Shown here: positions 26,900-36,107 of the stretch, piece after piece
Numbering within the stretch: position 1 is the stretch's first letter
How the letters are laid out: every line of letters starts with the position of its first letter
NCBI RefSeq assembly: GCF_009753675.1
Contig: NZ_WQLV01000007.1
Location: 1 to 64,000 of the forward strand
Length of the DNA stretch: 64,000 nucleotides
Reading direction: 5' to 3'
Origin: Parasedimentitalea huanghaiensis
GTDB taxonomy: Bacteria; Pseudomonadota; Alphaproteobacteria; Rhodobacterales; Rhodobacteraceae
Program-made: the position numbers and the translations under genes
The notes under the pieces: model-generated
The model's input: the letters and a program-made list of their open reading frames with translations, nothing else
Database searches by the model: none
What the model was told of the DNA's origin: nothing

Positions 26900-27869
26900 G
26901 TTTTGACCTTTCCATAGTCTCTAGCACCGCGTTGACGGTCTCTTCGTCCAGGACCAGTGAATCCAGGAAATTTCCATTCAGGACTGCCCGTATGGGCCGT
27001 GTTTTCTGTTCCCCGGCAGCGATGCCAATCACGGTGCGGCAGGTTTCCAGCTCGCTCGGGTCCAGTGCCACCAGACGCGAGTTCAGTTCATACTCAGCAA
27101 GACGCCCGTTTTCGCCGATCAGATGCGCCATGAATTCAGCCGCAACGCCCATGCCAACCAGCATCTTGCGGTCCGCCTCGGGTACTGGGTTCAGATCGTA
27201 GTAGCTGGAGCCGCGTGGTTCGACCGAGCCAACCCCAACCAGCGCCACATTGGCACGGCGAGCCAGGTCGAACACCTCTTTGGTCGAGGCCATGCTTTTC
27301 AGCATGTCGCGCTGATTACGGCTTTCGGCAAACAGCGGCGCGTGGATCAACATCGGTGTGCCGCCCAACCGTTCGGCCATTTGCGTCGCAAGATGGTTCA
27401 CATCCGTATAAAACTTGCCCTGCACCCCGCCGGTCAGCGGCACGACAGTCACGTCTATCTTACGCTCAGGTGACAGGTTCTCGACTACGGCACTCACCGC
27501 CTTGCCGCCGGTGATCGCAATGACATCACCGTCCCGGATGGTCTCGAGCAGCATGTTTGCAGCCGCCCGACCAACCTGTTGCAGCGTGGTGTTCGGATTG
27601 CCTGACACTGTTGGTGTTACCATCGCGCCATTTAGCGCAGTTGCCCCAACCAAGCGGTTTTCCAGATCTGCCAGCCGCTGAAACGGGCTTGTGACGTCAA
27701 TCTTGACCATGCCCTGCTTGCGCCCTTGCGCAATCAACCGGTTCACCTTGGACGTTGACAGGTTCAGTCGTTTAGCAATCTCTGACTGCTTTAAGCCTTC
27801 GACGAAATGCAACACCAGTACTGTATGGATCTGTCGCGAGAGTTCAAAATCTGGGATACGTTCTGACAT
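26889..27869 (-). CDS. SorC/DeoR-family sugar-binding transcriptional regulator
   Basis: A 326-residue regulator. The N-terminal helix-turn-helix reads GLKQSEIAKRLNLSTSKVNR (about 25-44). The large C-terminal domain is the SorC sugar-phosphate-binding domain (blocks VVPLTGGVQGKFYTDVN, LVGVGSVEPRGSSYYDL). Such proteins (LsrR, EryD, SorC) sense a phosphorylated intermediate of the pathway they control. It lies inside the operon, 14 bases after the permease gene, so it is probably self-regulated. Candidate binding sites lie upstream of the binding-protein gene at 31581-31691. Confidence 0.92.
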   Translation of the reverse strand: MSERIPDFELSRQIHTVLVLHFVEGLKQSEIAKRLNLSTSKVNRLIAQGRKQGMVKIDVTSPFQRLADLENRLVGATALNGAMVTPTVSGNPNTTLQQVGRAAANMLLETIRDGDVIAITGGKAVSAVVENLSPERKIDVTVVPLTGGVQGKFYTDVNHLATQMAERLGGTPMLIHAPLFAESRNQRDMLKSMASTKEVFDLARRANVALVGVGSVEPRGSSYYDLNPVPEADRKMLVGMGVAAEFMAHLIGENGRLAEYELNSRLVALDPSELETCRTVIGIAAGEQKTRPIRAVLNGNFLDSLVLDEETVNAVLETMERSKHVA

Positions 27870-27883
27870 GTCTTTGCCCTCCC

Positions 27884-28882
27884 TTATCCGCGTTTCTTGT
27901 GCAGGTAGTGGTCAATCGACACCGCCGCCAACAAAATCGAGCCGCGAATGATGTCCTGCCAGTAGACCGACACATCCAACAGTGCGAGCGAGCTGGACAC
28001 CACCGACAGCAGCACCACACCAAGGATGGCGCCAAAGATGGTGCCGGACCCGCCCGTCAGGCTGGCGCCGCCAATCACCGCTGCGGCGATCACGTTCAGC
28101 TCCATCCCCAACCCAAAGGTGGGCTGCGCCGAGCCAAACCGAGCCATGTAGATAATGCCAGCAAACCCAGCCAATGCAGAACACAGAGTGGTGGTCAGAA
28201 AGATCACTTTCTTAGTGCGAATACCGGAATAGGCTGCGGCCTTTTCATTGCTGCCGGTATAGAAAACTTTGCGAAATACAGTGGTACGGCGCAGCATGAA
28301 GTCGAACACGAGCACCACCACCAAGAAGATGATAATCACCAGCGGTATTGGCCCTATTGTGCCCTGACCAATGAATTTGAACTCAGGCGGCAGCGTGTAC
28401 AGCCCCAGCGGTCGCCCGCCAGTACCCAGCAAACACGCCCCCCGTGCGATCACCATGATCGCCAGCGACACAATGAAGTGATGCAGCCCAACGCGGGTGA
28501 CAAAGAACCCCATAAAGGCCCCAATGGCAGTACAGGCCGCAATCGCGATGGCCGAGGCCACCCAGGGGTCAATGCCCTGCAGGAACAGCCAGCCGGCAAT
28601 CACCATCGACAGCGCGGTGACCGAGCCAACTGACAGGTCGATCCCGCCAGAGATCAGCAAGATGGTCATTCCAACCACCACGATACCCTCGACCGCGAAG
28701 GCCATCACCATGGCCCTCATATTCACCCAGGTCAGGAAATAAGGCGAGGCAAAGGACATAATCACAAACATCACCAATATGATCGCAATCAGCCCGGTTT
28801 CACGCATCCGCAGCAATTTGTGCAACGTGCTGGTCGTTGGCTCTGCGGGCGCCGAAGCTGTTATTTCTATCGAGTTCTCCAC
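27884..28882 (-). CDS. Ribose-type sugar ABC transporter permease (RbsC-like)
   Basis: A 332-residue inner-membrane permease of the BPD_transp_2 family with about nine to ten hydrophobic segments. Family blocks are EGIVVVGMTILLISGGIDLSVGS and NVIAAAVIGGASLTGGSGTIFG. A single permease gene is present, so a homodimer is expected. It is 11 bases after the ATPase gene in the leftward operon. Confidence 0.94.
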   Translation of the reverse strand: MENSIEITASAPAEPTTSTLHKLLRMRETGLIAIILVMFVIMSFASPYFLTWVNMRAMVMAFAVEGIVVVGMTILLISGGIDLSVGSVTALSMVIAGWLFLQGIDPWVASAIAIAACTAIGAFMGFFVTRVGLHHFIVSLAIMVIARGACLLGTGGRPLGLYTLPPEFKFIGQGTIGPIPLVIIIFLVVVLVFDFMLRRTTVFRKVFYTGSNEKAAAYSGIRTKKVIFLTTTLCSALAGFAGIIYMARFGSAQPTFGLGMELNVIAAAVIGGASLTGGSGTIFGAILGVVLLSVVSSSLALLDVSVYWQDIIRGSILLAAVSIDHYLHKKRG

Positions 28883-28893
28883 CGTGCTCTCCC

Positions 28894-30414
28894 TCAGCCC
28901 GTCAGTTCTTGGGCATCCAGGCCCGAAGCCAGATGCATAATGTTTTCTTCAGTAATCATGTCGCCTTCGACCACTCCGCCGATGCGCCCCTCGCGGACCA
29001 CCAGCACCCGGTCACTGACCCCGATCAGCTCAGGCAGTTCAGACGAGATCACCACAATGCCCACGCCACTGCGGGCCAAATCGCGCAGAATGCGGTGAAT
29101 TTCGGCCTTGGCGCCAACGTCAACACCGCGCGTAGGTTCATCCAGAAAGATCAGTTTGGGGTTCACCGACAGCATCTTGGCAATCGCGACCTTTTGCTGA
29201 TTGCCACCCGACAGTGACGAAACTGGATCCGATAGCTGACCACACTTCAGGTTCAGCTTGTTGCCCAATCTTTCGGCCTGCCCGTCCTCTAGCTCACGAT
29301 TGATCAGCCCCAACGGACTGGCCACTTGGTCCAGCTTCAAGGCGGACACATTGTTAGAGATCGGCATATCCAAAAAGATACCGTCGCCTTTGCGATCTTC
29401 GGACAGATAGACCATGCCTGCAGCGATACTGTCTTGATAGTGCTTCAGATCAAGCTGTTCGCCGTTCAGACTAACATCACCGGAAATATCACCTTCCAAC
29501 CGGCAAATGCCTTTGACGATTTCGCTGCGTCCCGAGCCGATCAACCCGGCAATGCCGAGGATCTCACCCTTTTTCAGCTGGAACGAGACATCGCTGAATC
29601 GTTTGTTATCCGTCAGCCCCTGCACATCGAGAATAATGTCTTCTGATTTATCAACCTGCGCCTGTTTGTCCGGATATAGGTTCTCGATCACCCGCCCCAC
29701 CATGGCGTTGACCACATCCGCAGGTTCAATCTCGGCCACATCACGCGTGGTGATATATTGACCATCGCGAAATACCGTCACCCGATCACAGTTGTCGAAG
29801 ATCTCGATCATGCGGTGTGAAATGTAAATGATTGCGATACCGCTGTCTGCCAGCCGCCGCATGATACCAAACAGCACCTGCGCCTCTTTCTCGGTCAGTG
29901 CAGCGGTGGGCTCATCAAGGATCAAGACCTTACAATCCAGCGTTAACGCCTTGGCGATCTCAACCAACTGCTGGTTCGAAATCGAAAGATCCCGCACCAG
30001 AACCGAGGGATCAATATCGCTGAGTTGGCGGAACACTTCACGTGCCTTGGCCTCCAGCCCTTTGTAATCCATCAAGAACGAGCGGCTGATATTGGTGGTC
30101 GACATGAATATGTTTTCAGCCACAGAGACGTCCGGGCACAGGGCGATCTCTTGATGCACAAATCCGATACCCAGCTTCTGCGCCTTAGTCGGAGAACTGA
30201 TCCGGACAGGTTTTCCATCCCAGTTAATCTCGCCGCTGTCCGGTTTTAGAATGCCATCGATGACATTCATCAGCGTGGATTTCCCCGCGCCATTTTCGCC
30301 CGCCAATGCGTGGATTTCACCGCGACGCAGTTCAAAATCAACACCCCGAAGCGCGCGAATGGCGCCAAAGGACTTGCTGACGTTTGAAATACTGAGGATC
30401 ACGTCATCTGGCAT
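28894..30414 (-). CDS. Ribose-type sugar ABC transporter ATP-binding protein (RbsA-like, two ABC domains)
   Basis: A 506-residue ATPase with two fused nucleotide-binding domains. The first has Walker [10 protein letters not shown], a weak signature ([13 protein letters not shown]) and Walker [12 protein letters not shown]. The second has GLIGSGRSE (the usual degenerate Walker A), signature [14 protein letters not shown] and [16 protein letters not shown]. Length and layout match RbsA/XylG/AraG. It powers the importer with the permease at 27884-28882 and binding protein at 30498-31517. Confidence 0.95.
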   Translation of the reverse strand: MPDDVILSISNVSKSFGAIRALRGVDFELRRGEIHALAGENGAGKSTLMNVIDGILKPDSGEINWDGKPVRISSPTKAQKLGIGFVHQEIALCPDVSVAENIFMSTTNISRSFLMDYKGLEAKAREVFRQLSDIDPSVLVRDLSISNQQLVEIAKALTLDCKVLILDEPTAALTEKEAQVLFGIMRRLADSGIAIIYISHRMIEIFDNCDRVTVFRDGQYITTRDVAEIEPADVVNAMVGRVIENLYPDKQAQVDKSEDIILDVQGLTDNKRFSDVSFQLKKGEILGIAGLIGSGRSEIVKGICRLEGDISGDVSLNGEQLDLKHYQDSIAAGMVYLSEDRKGDGIFLDMPISNNVSALKLDQVASPLGLINRELEDGQAERLGNKLNLKCGQLSDPVSSLSGGNQQKVAIAKMLSVNPKLIFLDEPTRGVDVGAKAEIHRILRDLARSGVGIVVISSELPELIGVSDRVLVVREGRIGGVVEGDMITEENIMHLASGLDAQELTG

Positions 30415-30451
30415 GGGCGGGTTTCAGTCCATTTGAATTGCAAAATGTGAC

Positions 30452-30474
30452 GGGCCGCAATTGGCAAACGGCCC
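30452..30474 (-). terminator. Stem-loop between binding-protein and ATPase genes
   Basis: GGGCCG and CGGCCC form a perfect six-base stem around an 11-base loop just after the binding-protein stop. There is no long U run. As in other importer operons it may stabilise the binding-protein mRNA or partly terminate. Confidence 0.5.
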
Positions 30475-30497
30475 ATCAAGAATGTTTAGATCAACAA

Positions 30498-31517
30498 TCA
30501 GCTGGGATCGCGGCCATCCATGTAGACATTCAGATCAAAGCTATCTGCATTTTCTTTAGTGATGACGGAAAAACCGTTGTCAACAAAAGGAATTTGCATC
30601 GGGTTATATCCTGATACCTTGTAGTCGTTGAACGGATCAAAGACTTCGGAATGTGCCGCCAGGAATGTGGACATAAAGCCCATGAATCCCTGCATGGCTT
30701 GGTTCGGGTTCAGCGCCATGTGGATATTGCCTGCCTTGATGTGCTCCAGCGTGGTAGGCGTGATATCGGCATGCATGACCAAAACCTCGGCTTTGGCTTC
30801 CAGAATGGCGGCAACTGCACCTTCAGCCGAGCCTGCCTCGGGGATCCACAAAGCGCCCAGATTTGGGTTGGCTTGCAAGATCGACGCTGTGGCGCGATAG
30901 GCTGCAGTGCTATCCTGATTGGTGGCCTGACGTCCGACCAACTTCATGTTGGGATAGTGCTCTTCCATATAGGACAGCAGTGCGGTGACGCGCAGGTCGT
31001 GGTTGGACTGACCTGGGTTCTCCAACACCGCAAATTCAGCACTGTCACCAATCTGGCTTACAATCTCTTCAGCAGCAAACTTGGCCTCGGCCAGATTGTC
31101 CGACGTAATGTAAGCGGTGCGCTTTGACTTGGGCGAATCCGCCGCAAAGGTTGCCACTTCGGTGCCACTGTCGATTGCACGATCGATTGGCTCAATAAAC
31201 GGGTCTGACTGCATCGGATGCACCAGAATGCCAGCCGGCTGTTTGACCATATCCTGTTCAAACGACGCGATCTGTTTGGTGATGTCGTAGTCCGGAGTGC
31301 CCGAGAACACAGTCTCGCAACCAAAGGCCTCGGCGGCCTGTTTGAACCCCTGGTAGACCGGGACCCAATAAGGGTGCCCCGACACCATGACGTTCATGAT
31401 ATATGTCTCTCCCGGTTCGCAGCGCAGTCCGCCTTCGGCCTGTGCCGAGGAAACAGAAATAACCGAGGCCGTCATGGCGAGAGACGCCAGAATTCCAGTA
31501 ACGTTATGCTTCATCAT
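30498..31517 (-). CDS. Ribose-type sugar ABC transporter substrate-binding protein
   Basis: A 339-residue periplasmic binding protein of the RbsB/LsrB class (Peripla_BP_4). A signal peptide spans about 1-27 (cleavage after SSAQA, before EGGLR). It has the two-lobe repeat typical of the class (VSGHPYWVPVYQGFKQAAEA, GILVHPMQSDPFIEPIDRAI, LGALWIPEAGSAEGAVAAIL). GGAGG precedes the ATG. It is the first gene of the ten-gene leftward operon. The ligand is unknown; the enzymes downstream point to a polyol or rare sugar. Confidence 0.93.
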   Translation of the reverse strand: MMKHNVTGILASLAMTASVISVSSAQAEGGLRCEPGETYIMNVMVSGHPYWVPVYQGFKQAAEAFGCETVFSGTPDYDITKQIASFEQDMVKQPAGILVHPMQSDPFIEPIDRAIDSGTEVATFAADSPKSKRTAYITSDNLAEAKFAAEEIVSQIGDSAEFAVLENPGQSNHDLRVTALLSYMEEHYPNMKLVGRQATNQDSTAAYRATASILQANPNLGALWIPEAGSAEGAVAAILEAKAEVLVMHADITPTTLEHIKAGNIHMALNPNQAMQGFMGFMSTFLAAHSEVFDPFNDYKVSGYNPMQIPFVDNGFSVITKENADSFDLNVYMDGRDPS

Positions 31518-31562
31518 CTTACTCCTCCCTAGAGCATCTGAATTGAAGGTCCTTTACACGAT

Positions 31563-31691
31563 GGCACGAATGTGCCGAGCTGCGGTATTTATTTCAGGCA
31601 CCGCAAGAAACTTCGCCTTTGATTGGTAGGAGGCAAAATGAAACCGGTCAACGAGCTGGTCAAAAAAAATCACTAGATGAAATTTATTTCA
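31563..31691 (-). promoter_or_regulatory. Operon promoter region with repeated TGAAATAAAT elements
   Basis: On the minus strand, TGAAATAAAT occurs twice (31596-31587 and 31691-31682), exactly 95 bases apart. The distal copy is part of a 14-base inverted repeat TGAAAT-TT-ATTTCA (31678-31691). The proximal copy sits inside a TGCGGT...ACCGCA repeat (31581-31605), and GGCAC-GAAT-GTGCC (31563-31576) lies next to it. A TTGACC near 31650 could be a -35 element. The SorC-family regulator of the operon is the likely binder. Confidence 0.45.
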
Positions 31692-32265
31692 CACCTGAGG
31701 AGCGGGCGACACCTCGCCCGCTGCCCATCATATGCAGTTGGGCATCAGCGATTTGAGCTTGATAGCTAGCAAACGAGACAAAGCTGGAACCAAAACGGAT
31801 GCAATGGTTCGGCGAACATCCATTCGAACGCCGCTGCCCACCGGATGAACCAAAGTCCGGCAATCGAAATGTAATCTCGATGAGACCTGCGTAAGCACTT
31901 GGCTGTTTAACTTGTCGTTCCATAACAAGTCAGGGAAAGAGCCCTGCAAAGCTTTCCGGAGCCGCCCAGCCAGCCGCAGATAGCGATCTGTTTTGGTTGC
32001 CTTGTCACAGAGCAAAGGCTTCGTCGCTTTAACTTTGGCTGGTATGGACTGCCACGAATAACAAAAAGGCTGAAAGATATCCTGTGGGCCGTTATCACCT
32101 TATGTCCCCAGTCAAAGGCGACATCCATCACACCGGATGGCGGTTGGTCCAAACAACTTCGAGCAAGGTTTTGAACTACCGACAGGGATCAAGGATCAGC
32201 AGGCTTCGATGCTTATGGATCACCCTACCCGCCTTATCCTGATATCCCCTGACAAAGCTCAAATA
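31692..32265. other. Intergenic stretch without a recognisable gene
   Basis: Roughly 570 bases between the sugar operon promoter and the alginate-like operon end. Three overlapping minus-strand ORFs of 79-95 codons compete here, in different frames. None has a clear ribosome-binding site or family motif. It may hold a decayed gene, but I cannot identify one. Confidence 0.4.
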
Positions 32266-32288
32266 CCGGTTGAACAGTAAGCAACCGG
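32266..32288 (-). terminator. Hairpin after the AlgL-like gene
   Basis: CCGGTTG and CAACCGG form a perfect seven-base stem around a nine-base loop, starting nine bases after the AlgL-like stop (minus strand). There is only a short T-rich tail. It probably marks the end of the alginate-like operon. Confidence 0.5.
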
Positions 32289-32296
32289 AACTCACG

Positions 32297-33346
32297 TTAT
32301 CTGTCCCAGATCAGTGTTTGGTTGCCACCCAGTTTAGAAAAGGACAAAGGCCGACGCGGGGCGGCGAAATCTTCGGCCAAGGGATCCGATGTTAACGTCA
32401 GATAGGCCTCCAGCCACGCCAAATGATGTTTGCCGAGCTCTGCACTACCATCGAAGAATGACTGCACCTTCCCTGTCATTGCCTCAGTCTGTGCGCCATC
32501 TTCTAGATCGGACAGAGCAAAATGTACTGCCCGTTTTAGGGCTTGATCACATTGATCGACTATTGGTGTACCTTGTTGTTCCAGCAACAAAATTGAAGTC
32601 ACCAAGGGGGCCAGCGCGTAAAGTTGATAATGCAACGCGAATTTTCCGCGGGTCATTTCTTGGGGCAGACTTCCATCCGGATTGGCAGAACAGAGCACAT
32701 ATGTCGTCGACCAGATCGCCCAGGAACGCATGACTATGTCATTTCTCAATTCTGCAGTTGCTGTTGCGGCAAGTCCAGCCCAGGCCCGCAAATTCCCCGA
32801 AGCAGCACCTTTAGGAGCCTGTTCCCAAAACTTCATTTGCTCACTGACACGACGGGATAGCCAGGCGACCACTGTCTCCAATCCCTGTTCGTCGGCGGAA
32901 AATTGCGCTGCTTGACCTGTGACGATAGCAAGACCGGCCAAGCGGGCACCGATAGTCAGCTGAGCGGTTTGGGTGCTCAGATCAGACAACGCATCTGCTT
33001 CGGCCCAGACTGCGAGCTGGCGGATAAGACAATCGGCCTGATCGGGGCGTTGGCTCATCTCAGATTTCAACAGTGTCTCAAGCCCTTCGGCAAGATCGCG
33101 CAAAAAATCATCCAGTGGCTTTAGCGAGATCTCAGCTTTCGCCTGCGCTTCTTTGTTCAGCGTCGCGCGGCTGGCATCACTGCCTTCATAGCGGCTTTGG
33201 ACTGACAGGCTTTGTATAGGTGGTGGCGCCGGGGCACAGATCGATGCGTCTTGAGCCGCAGCTGCGCCTGCCCCAGATAACACGGCAAAGGATAGACCTA
33301 TGAAAAGCGCTCCCGTTTCAAACCTTTTGAGTGTGTTACTTCCCAT
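32297..33346 (-). CDS. algL: Periplasmic AlgL-like (alginate lyase fold) protein, catalytic His apparently lost
   Basis: A 349-residue exported protein (signal peptide about 1-31, cleavage near AAAAQ). After CAPAPPPIQSL it has SRYEGSDASRATLN (51-64), which matches the AlgL/PL5 block YEGSDSARATLN. The region HYQLYALAPL (239-248) matches the AlgL block with the catalytic tyrosine. However, the NNHxxW motif that carries the catalytic histidine reads GNLRAW here (184-189), so His is Leu186. In Pseudomonas AlgL clears stray alginate from the periplasm and is part of the export complex. I infer a structural or altered role here. The gene overlaps the AlgK-like gene by 11 bases and ends the operon. 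Confidence 0.8.
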   Translation of the reverse strand: MGSNTLKRFETGALFIGLSFAVLSGAGAAAAQDASICAPAPPPIQSLSVQSRYEGSDASRATLNKEAQAKAEISLKPLDDFLRDLAEGLETLLKSEMSQRPDQADCLIRQLAVWAEADALSDLSTQTAQLTIGARLAGLAIVTGQAAQFSADEQGLETVVAWLSRRVSEQMKFWEQAPKGAASGNLRAWAGLAATATAELRNDIVMRSWAIWSTTYVLCSANPDGSLPQEMTRGKFALHYQLYALAPLVTSILLLEQQGTPIVDQCDQALKRAVHFALSDLEDGAQTEAMTGKVQSFFDGSAELGKHHLAWLEAYLTLTSDPLAEDFAAPRRPLSFSKLGGNQTLIWDR

Positions 33347-36107
33347 GAGCAGCCCCTAACAACTGGGCAAGTTCACCGGCACGCGGGTGACTTAGATTTT
33401 CGGCGCGTGCCAGCCAATCCAGTGCAACTCCAATGTTACTTTGGGTACCAAGACCAAAGCCCAGGGCAAAGCCCAGCTCGACCATGGCTTCATCATACCC
33501 GCCTTCGGCAGCCTTTTGTAACCACTGTGTAGACTGGCGCAGATCTTCGGGCGTTCGAGCGCGATCTCGCAAATGCATCGCATACTCGAACCGCGCTCTG
33601 TTGTCGCCAGCATTGGCCGCGTTACGCAATACAGCCGCCATATCGCGGCGCTGATCAATCTGTGCACGCACATCTTCATGCGCAGTGCGATAACTGGACA
33701 TCACCCAGACCAACTCATCACCCTGAGCCTCTTCCAAAACGGCCAACAGATGGCTCGCCGCCGCCTGAGCATCAAAGCCCGGCAAATCAGGGTTTCCGGT
33801 CAAACGGTAAAGGCGCAAATTGGCATTGGGCTCGCGCTCGGTCAGGTTGCGGGCCGCGACACCCTGCATATCAGGCGCAGAACCGGCATCAAACAGTCTG
33901 ACTTGACTGTCGACCAGCTTCAATTTCGACAACAAATGCCCGCCGTCAAAATCCAGTATCACGTTGCGCCAATGATAGACCATTTCCGGGTCCTGGCGAA
34001 TGGCATAGGCATCGCCCATTTCATCGGCGTCTTTGTTTTCACAACCCATCAAAGATGCTGCGCGGTCAAAATAGTCATCCACCCGGTTTGCCGGCAGAAA
34101 CGGAATAGCAAAGATCAGCCCTAGAAAATCGCCACGCTCTTCGATCACATCCTTGAATTCATTATATATAACAAATGCACTGGCGGCGTAGTCTTCTGGG
34201 CTGGTGCTTTTTGCCAACAGCCGTGACTTCAACCGAATTGAGGCCCCTTCGCCGCGGTTCCCGGCGATGGTCAACATCTTGATGATGTCTTTTGCCACAT
34301 CAGGTTCGCGCGCTTGATCCTCAAGTAATGCAACCGACAAATCCAAGGCCGACGTCACGCCATTGTTCAAATACACTCTGCGAAAAAACTCTATTGCCAA
34401 GGCCCGCTCTGCTGGCGTTCTGGATAGCTCCATTTCCATGCGAACAAAGGTTTCCAACGCTTTATCAGATGGCGAAAGGCGCTTGGCCCAAAGTCGCAGC
34501 GCCGCCTCTGACGTCAGTGGGTTTGACTGCAACAGTTGCGCCAGTTCTGCCCGTGCCTGTGTGCGCCCTTGCAAGGCTTGCGTTTGAATCCGTGCCAGTA
34601 ATTCAGGGGATCGAAACGGGCTCAGCGTCAAAATGTCGGTGGCCGATGCCTGCACCGCAGCTTGCCCAGTTGCGGCATAGTTGCGGGCCCACAGATCGGC
34701 GGCGTCCTTATGTGGCGCATCATTCAACTGGCAACGATACAAACCTTCCAGAACCTGCATGGAACTGGCCATGCCGAAGCGCGACACAGTATCAAGCAAA
34801 AGATTCTCCGCCCGATTGATACGCACAGGATCATCACGATAGCGGATCAGAAAACGTGCCAGCATTTGCATGCCCGTCTCGTCGCCACGGGTGACCGCAA
34901 CCTCAAGCAGGTCCATAGCCTCAGCCTCACCAGCCCAGCGACCTTTGCGGGCAATCACCTCTTCGGCGAGATCCGTGAAAACAAACCCCGGAGCCTCTGG
35001 CATCGCGGACAGTTCGCGAAGATACTGCAGGCGAACGCTGTCTTCATTGACAACGACGTCATTCTTGCGCACCCCAAGGTCAAAATAGGGGATCATAGAG
35101 TTTTGGACTCGCCGGCGGTCTTGACTTTGGTTGAAGCCCAAAATGTCTTCGATTTCTTGCGCTGTGATCACGCCACTAGCCAAAAGCTGGCTGGTTTGGC
35201 GTTCGTCAGGCGACAGACCCAGTTGTGCAGCACGTCTCAGATAGGTGCGCATTTCGTCTAGATCTTTGCGATCCGCGTCGGCGTTCAAATGGTATTCCAC
35301 AACGCGCCACGCGGCCTTTACCCCGCCCATATCCGCCGCAAACTTGCGCCAGGCATGTGCCATATCAGGATTGGCGACCACAAGATCACCCTTCAGATAC
35401 TCCTGTGCAATGCGTTCGGCCCGCTTGCAAACACTCGGGGTCAATTCACCCAGCAATCCACCAAAGGCCAGCGTGACCGTCAAGTCCAACGGTGCGTCCC
35501 AACCTTCGAGCATTTCACCCCGTATTTGCATGCGGGCGATCTCAGTCAAGGCGCGGGCATTGCCACCAAAGGCTGCCTCACGCAGCATTTCCTGGGCAAA
35601 AGGAAGATCAGTGGGCACCAGAATGCCTTCGCGATAATAGCGCGCCAAGACAAGTTGCTGATTGTTTGATAGCTCGTCAGACCGGACACGTAGCTGTCCA
35701 ATCAGATTTATGCTGCGCAATTCATCAAGGCGTCTGGCCTTAAGATACAAGGCCACACGAGCAAACTCTTCACTCACCCCAGCGAATGAATCGTCCAACT
35801 GAGCGCGGCGAGTGATTAATGCGTTGATAAAATCGAACCAACGATCCGCGTCCTGTCGTTGCAGGCGATGAATGTCGCGGACCAAAAATTTCAACCGCAA
35901 CTCATGGGTCAAAACCAGATCACCCAGTCCATGTTCTGTGTGAAACTCTGCCTCACCAGCCGCAGGGGCATTGCACAAATCGCGTGACGAAATGCTGGGC
36001 GGCAAAAAATCGATCGGAAGGGGATTGGCCGAGGCGCCAAATGGCAACAGGATGCCAAGTATCCCTAAACTCAGTCCTATTTCCAGACCTGCAAGTTTAC
36101 GCAGCAT
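33336..36107 (-). CDS. algK: Large periplasmic Sel1/TPR-repeat protein (AlgK-like scaffold)
   Basis: A 923-residue exported protein (signal peptide about 1-27, cleavage near GASAN) composed mainly of Sel1/TPR-like helical repeats. Examples are GNARALTEIARMQIRGEM, GDETGMQMLARFLIRY and, near the C terminus, GGYDEAMVELGFALGFGLGT. AlgK of Pseudomonas is a roughly 450-residue TPR lipoprotein that holds the alginate export complex together; this protein is about twice as long and has no lipobox cysteine. Its place between the AlgX-like and AlgL-like genes supports the scaffold role. Assignment to AlgK rests on context and repeat type, not on a specific motif. Confidence 0.7.
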   Translation of the reverse strand: MLRKLAGLEIGLSLGILGILLPFGASANPLPIDFLPPSISSRDLCNAPAAGEAEFHTEHGLGDLVLTHELRLKFLVRDIHRLQRQDADRWFDFINALITRRAQLDDSFAGVSEEFARVALYLKARRLDELRSINLIGQLRVRSDELSNNQQLVLARYYREGILVPTDLPFAQEMLREAAFGGNARALTEIARMQIRGEMLEGWDAPLDLTVTLAFGGLLGELTPSVCKRAERIAQEYLKGDLVVANPDMAHAWRKFAADMGGVKAAWRVVEYHLNADADRKDLDEMRTYLRRAAQLGLSPDERQTSQLLASGVITAQEIEDILGFNQSQDRRRVQNSMIPYFDLGVRKNDVVVNEDSVRLQYLRELSAMPEAPGFVFTDLAEEVIARKGRWAGEAEAMDLLEVAVTRGDETGMQMLARFLIRYRDDPVRINRAENLLLDTVSRFGMASSMQVLEGLYRCQLNDAPHKDAADLWARNYAATGQAAVQASATDILTLSPFRSPELLARIQTQALQGRTQARAELAQLLQSNPLTSEAALRLWAKRLSPSDKALETFVRMEMELSRTPAERALAIEFFRRVYLNNGVTSALDLSVALLEDQAREPDVAKDIIKMLTIAGNRGEGASIRLKSRLLAKSTSPEDYAASAFVIYNEFKDVIEERGDFLGLIFAIPFLPANRVDDYFDRAASLMGCENKDADEMGDAYAIRQDPEMVYHWRNVILDFDGGHLLSKLKLVDSQVRLFDAGSAPDMQGVAARNLTEREPNANLRLYRLTGNPDLPGFDAQAAASHLLAVLEEAQGDELVWVMSSYRTAHEDVRAQIDQRRDMAAVLRNAANAGDNRARFEYAMHLRDRARTPEDLRQSTQWLQKAAEGGYDEAMVELGFALGFGLGTQSNIGVALDWLARAENLSHPRAGELAQLLGAAHGK

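Noticed and set aside
19092-31517. Identification of the operon as an AI-2 (lsr) uptake system
   Set aside because: LsrF-like aldolase, SorC regulator and FGGY kinase recall lsr, but there is only one permease, no LsrG-type gene, and a GlpD-like flavoprotein is present, which points to a polyol.
31684-32152. Three overlapping minus-strand ORFs as real genes or a transposase remnant
   Set aside because: They conflict in frame, have no recognisable motifs and no clear start sites; I see no terminal repeats or target duplications.
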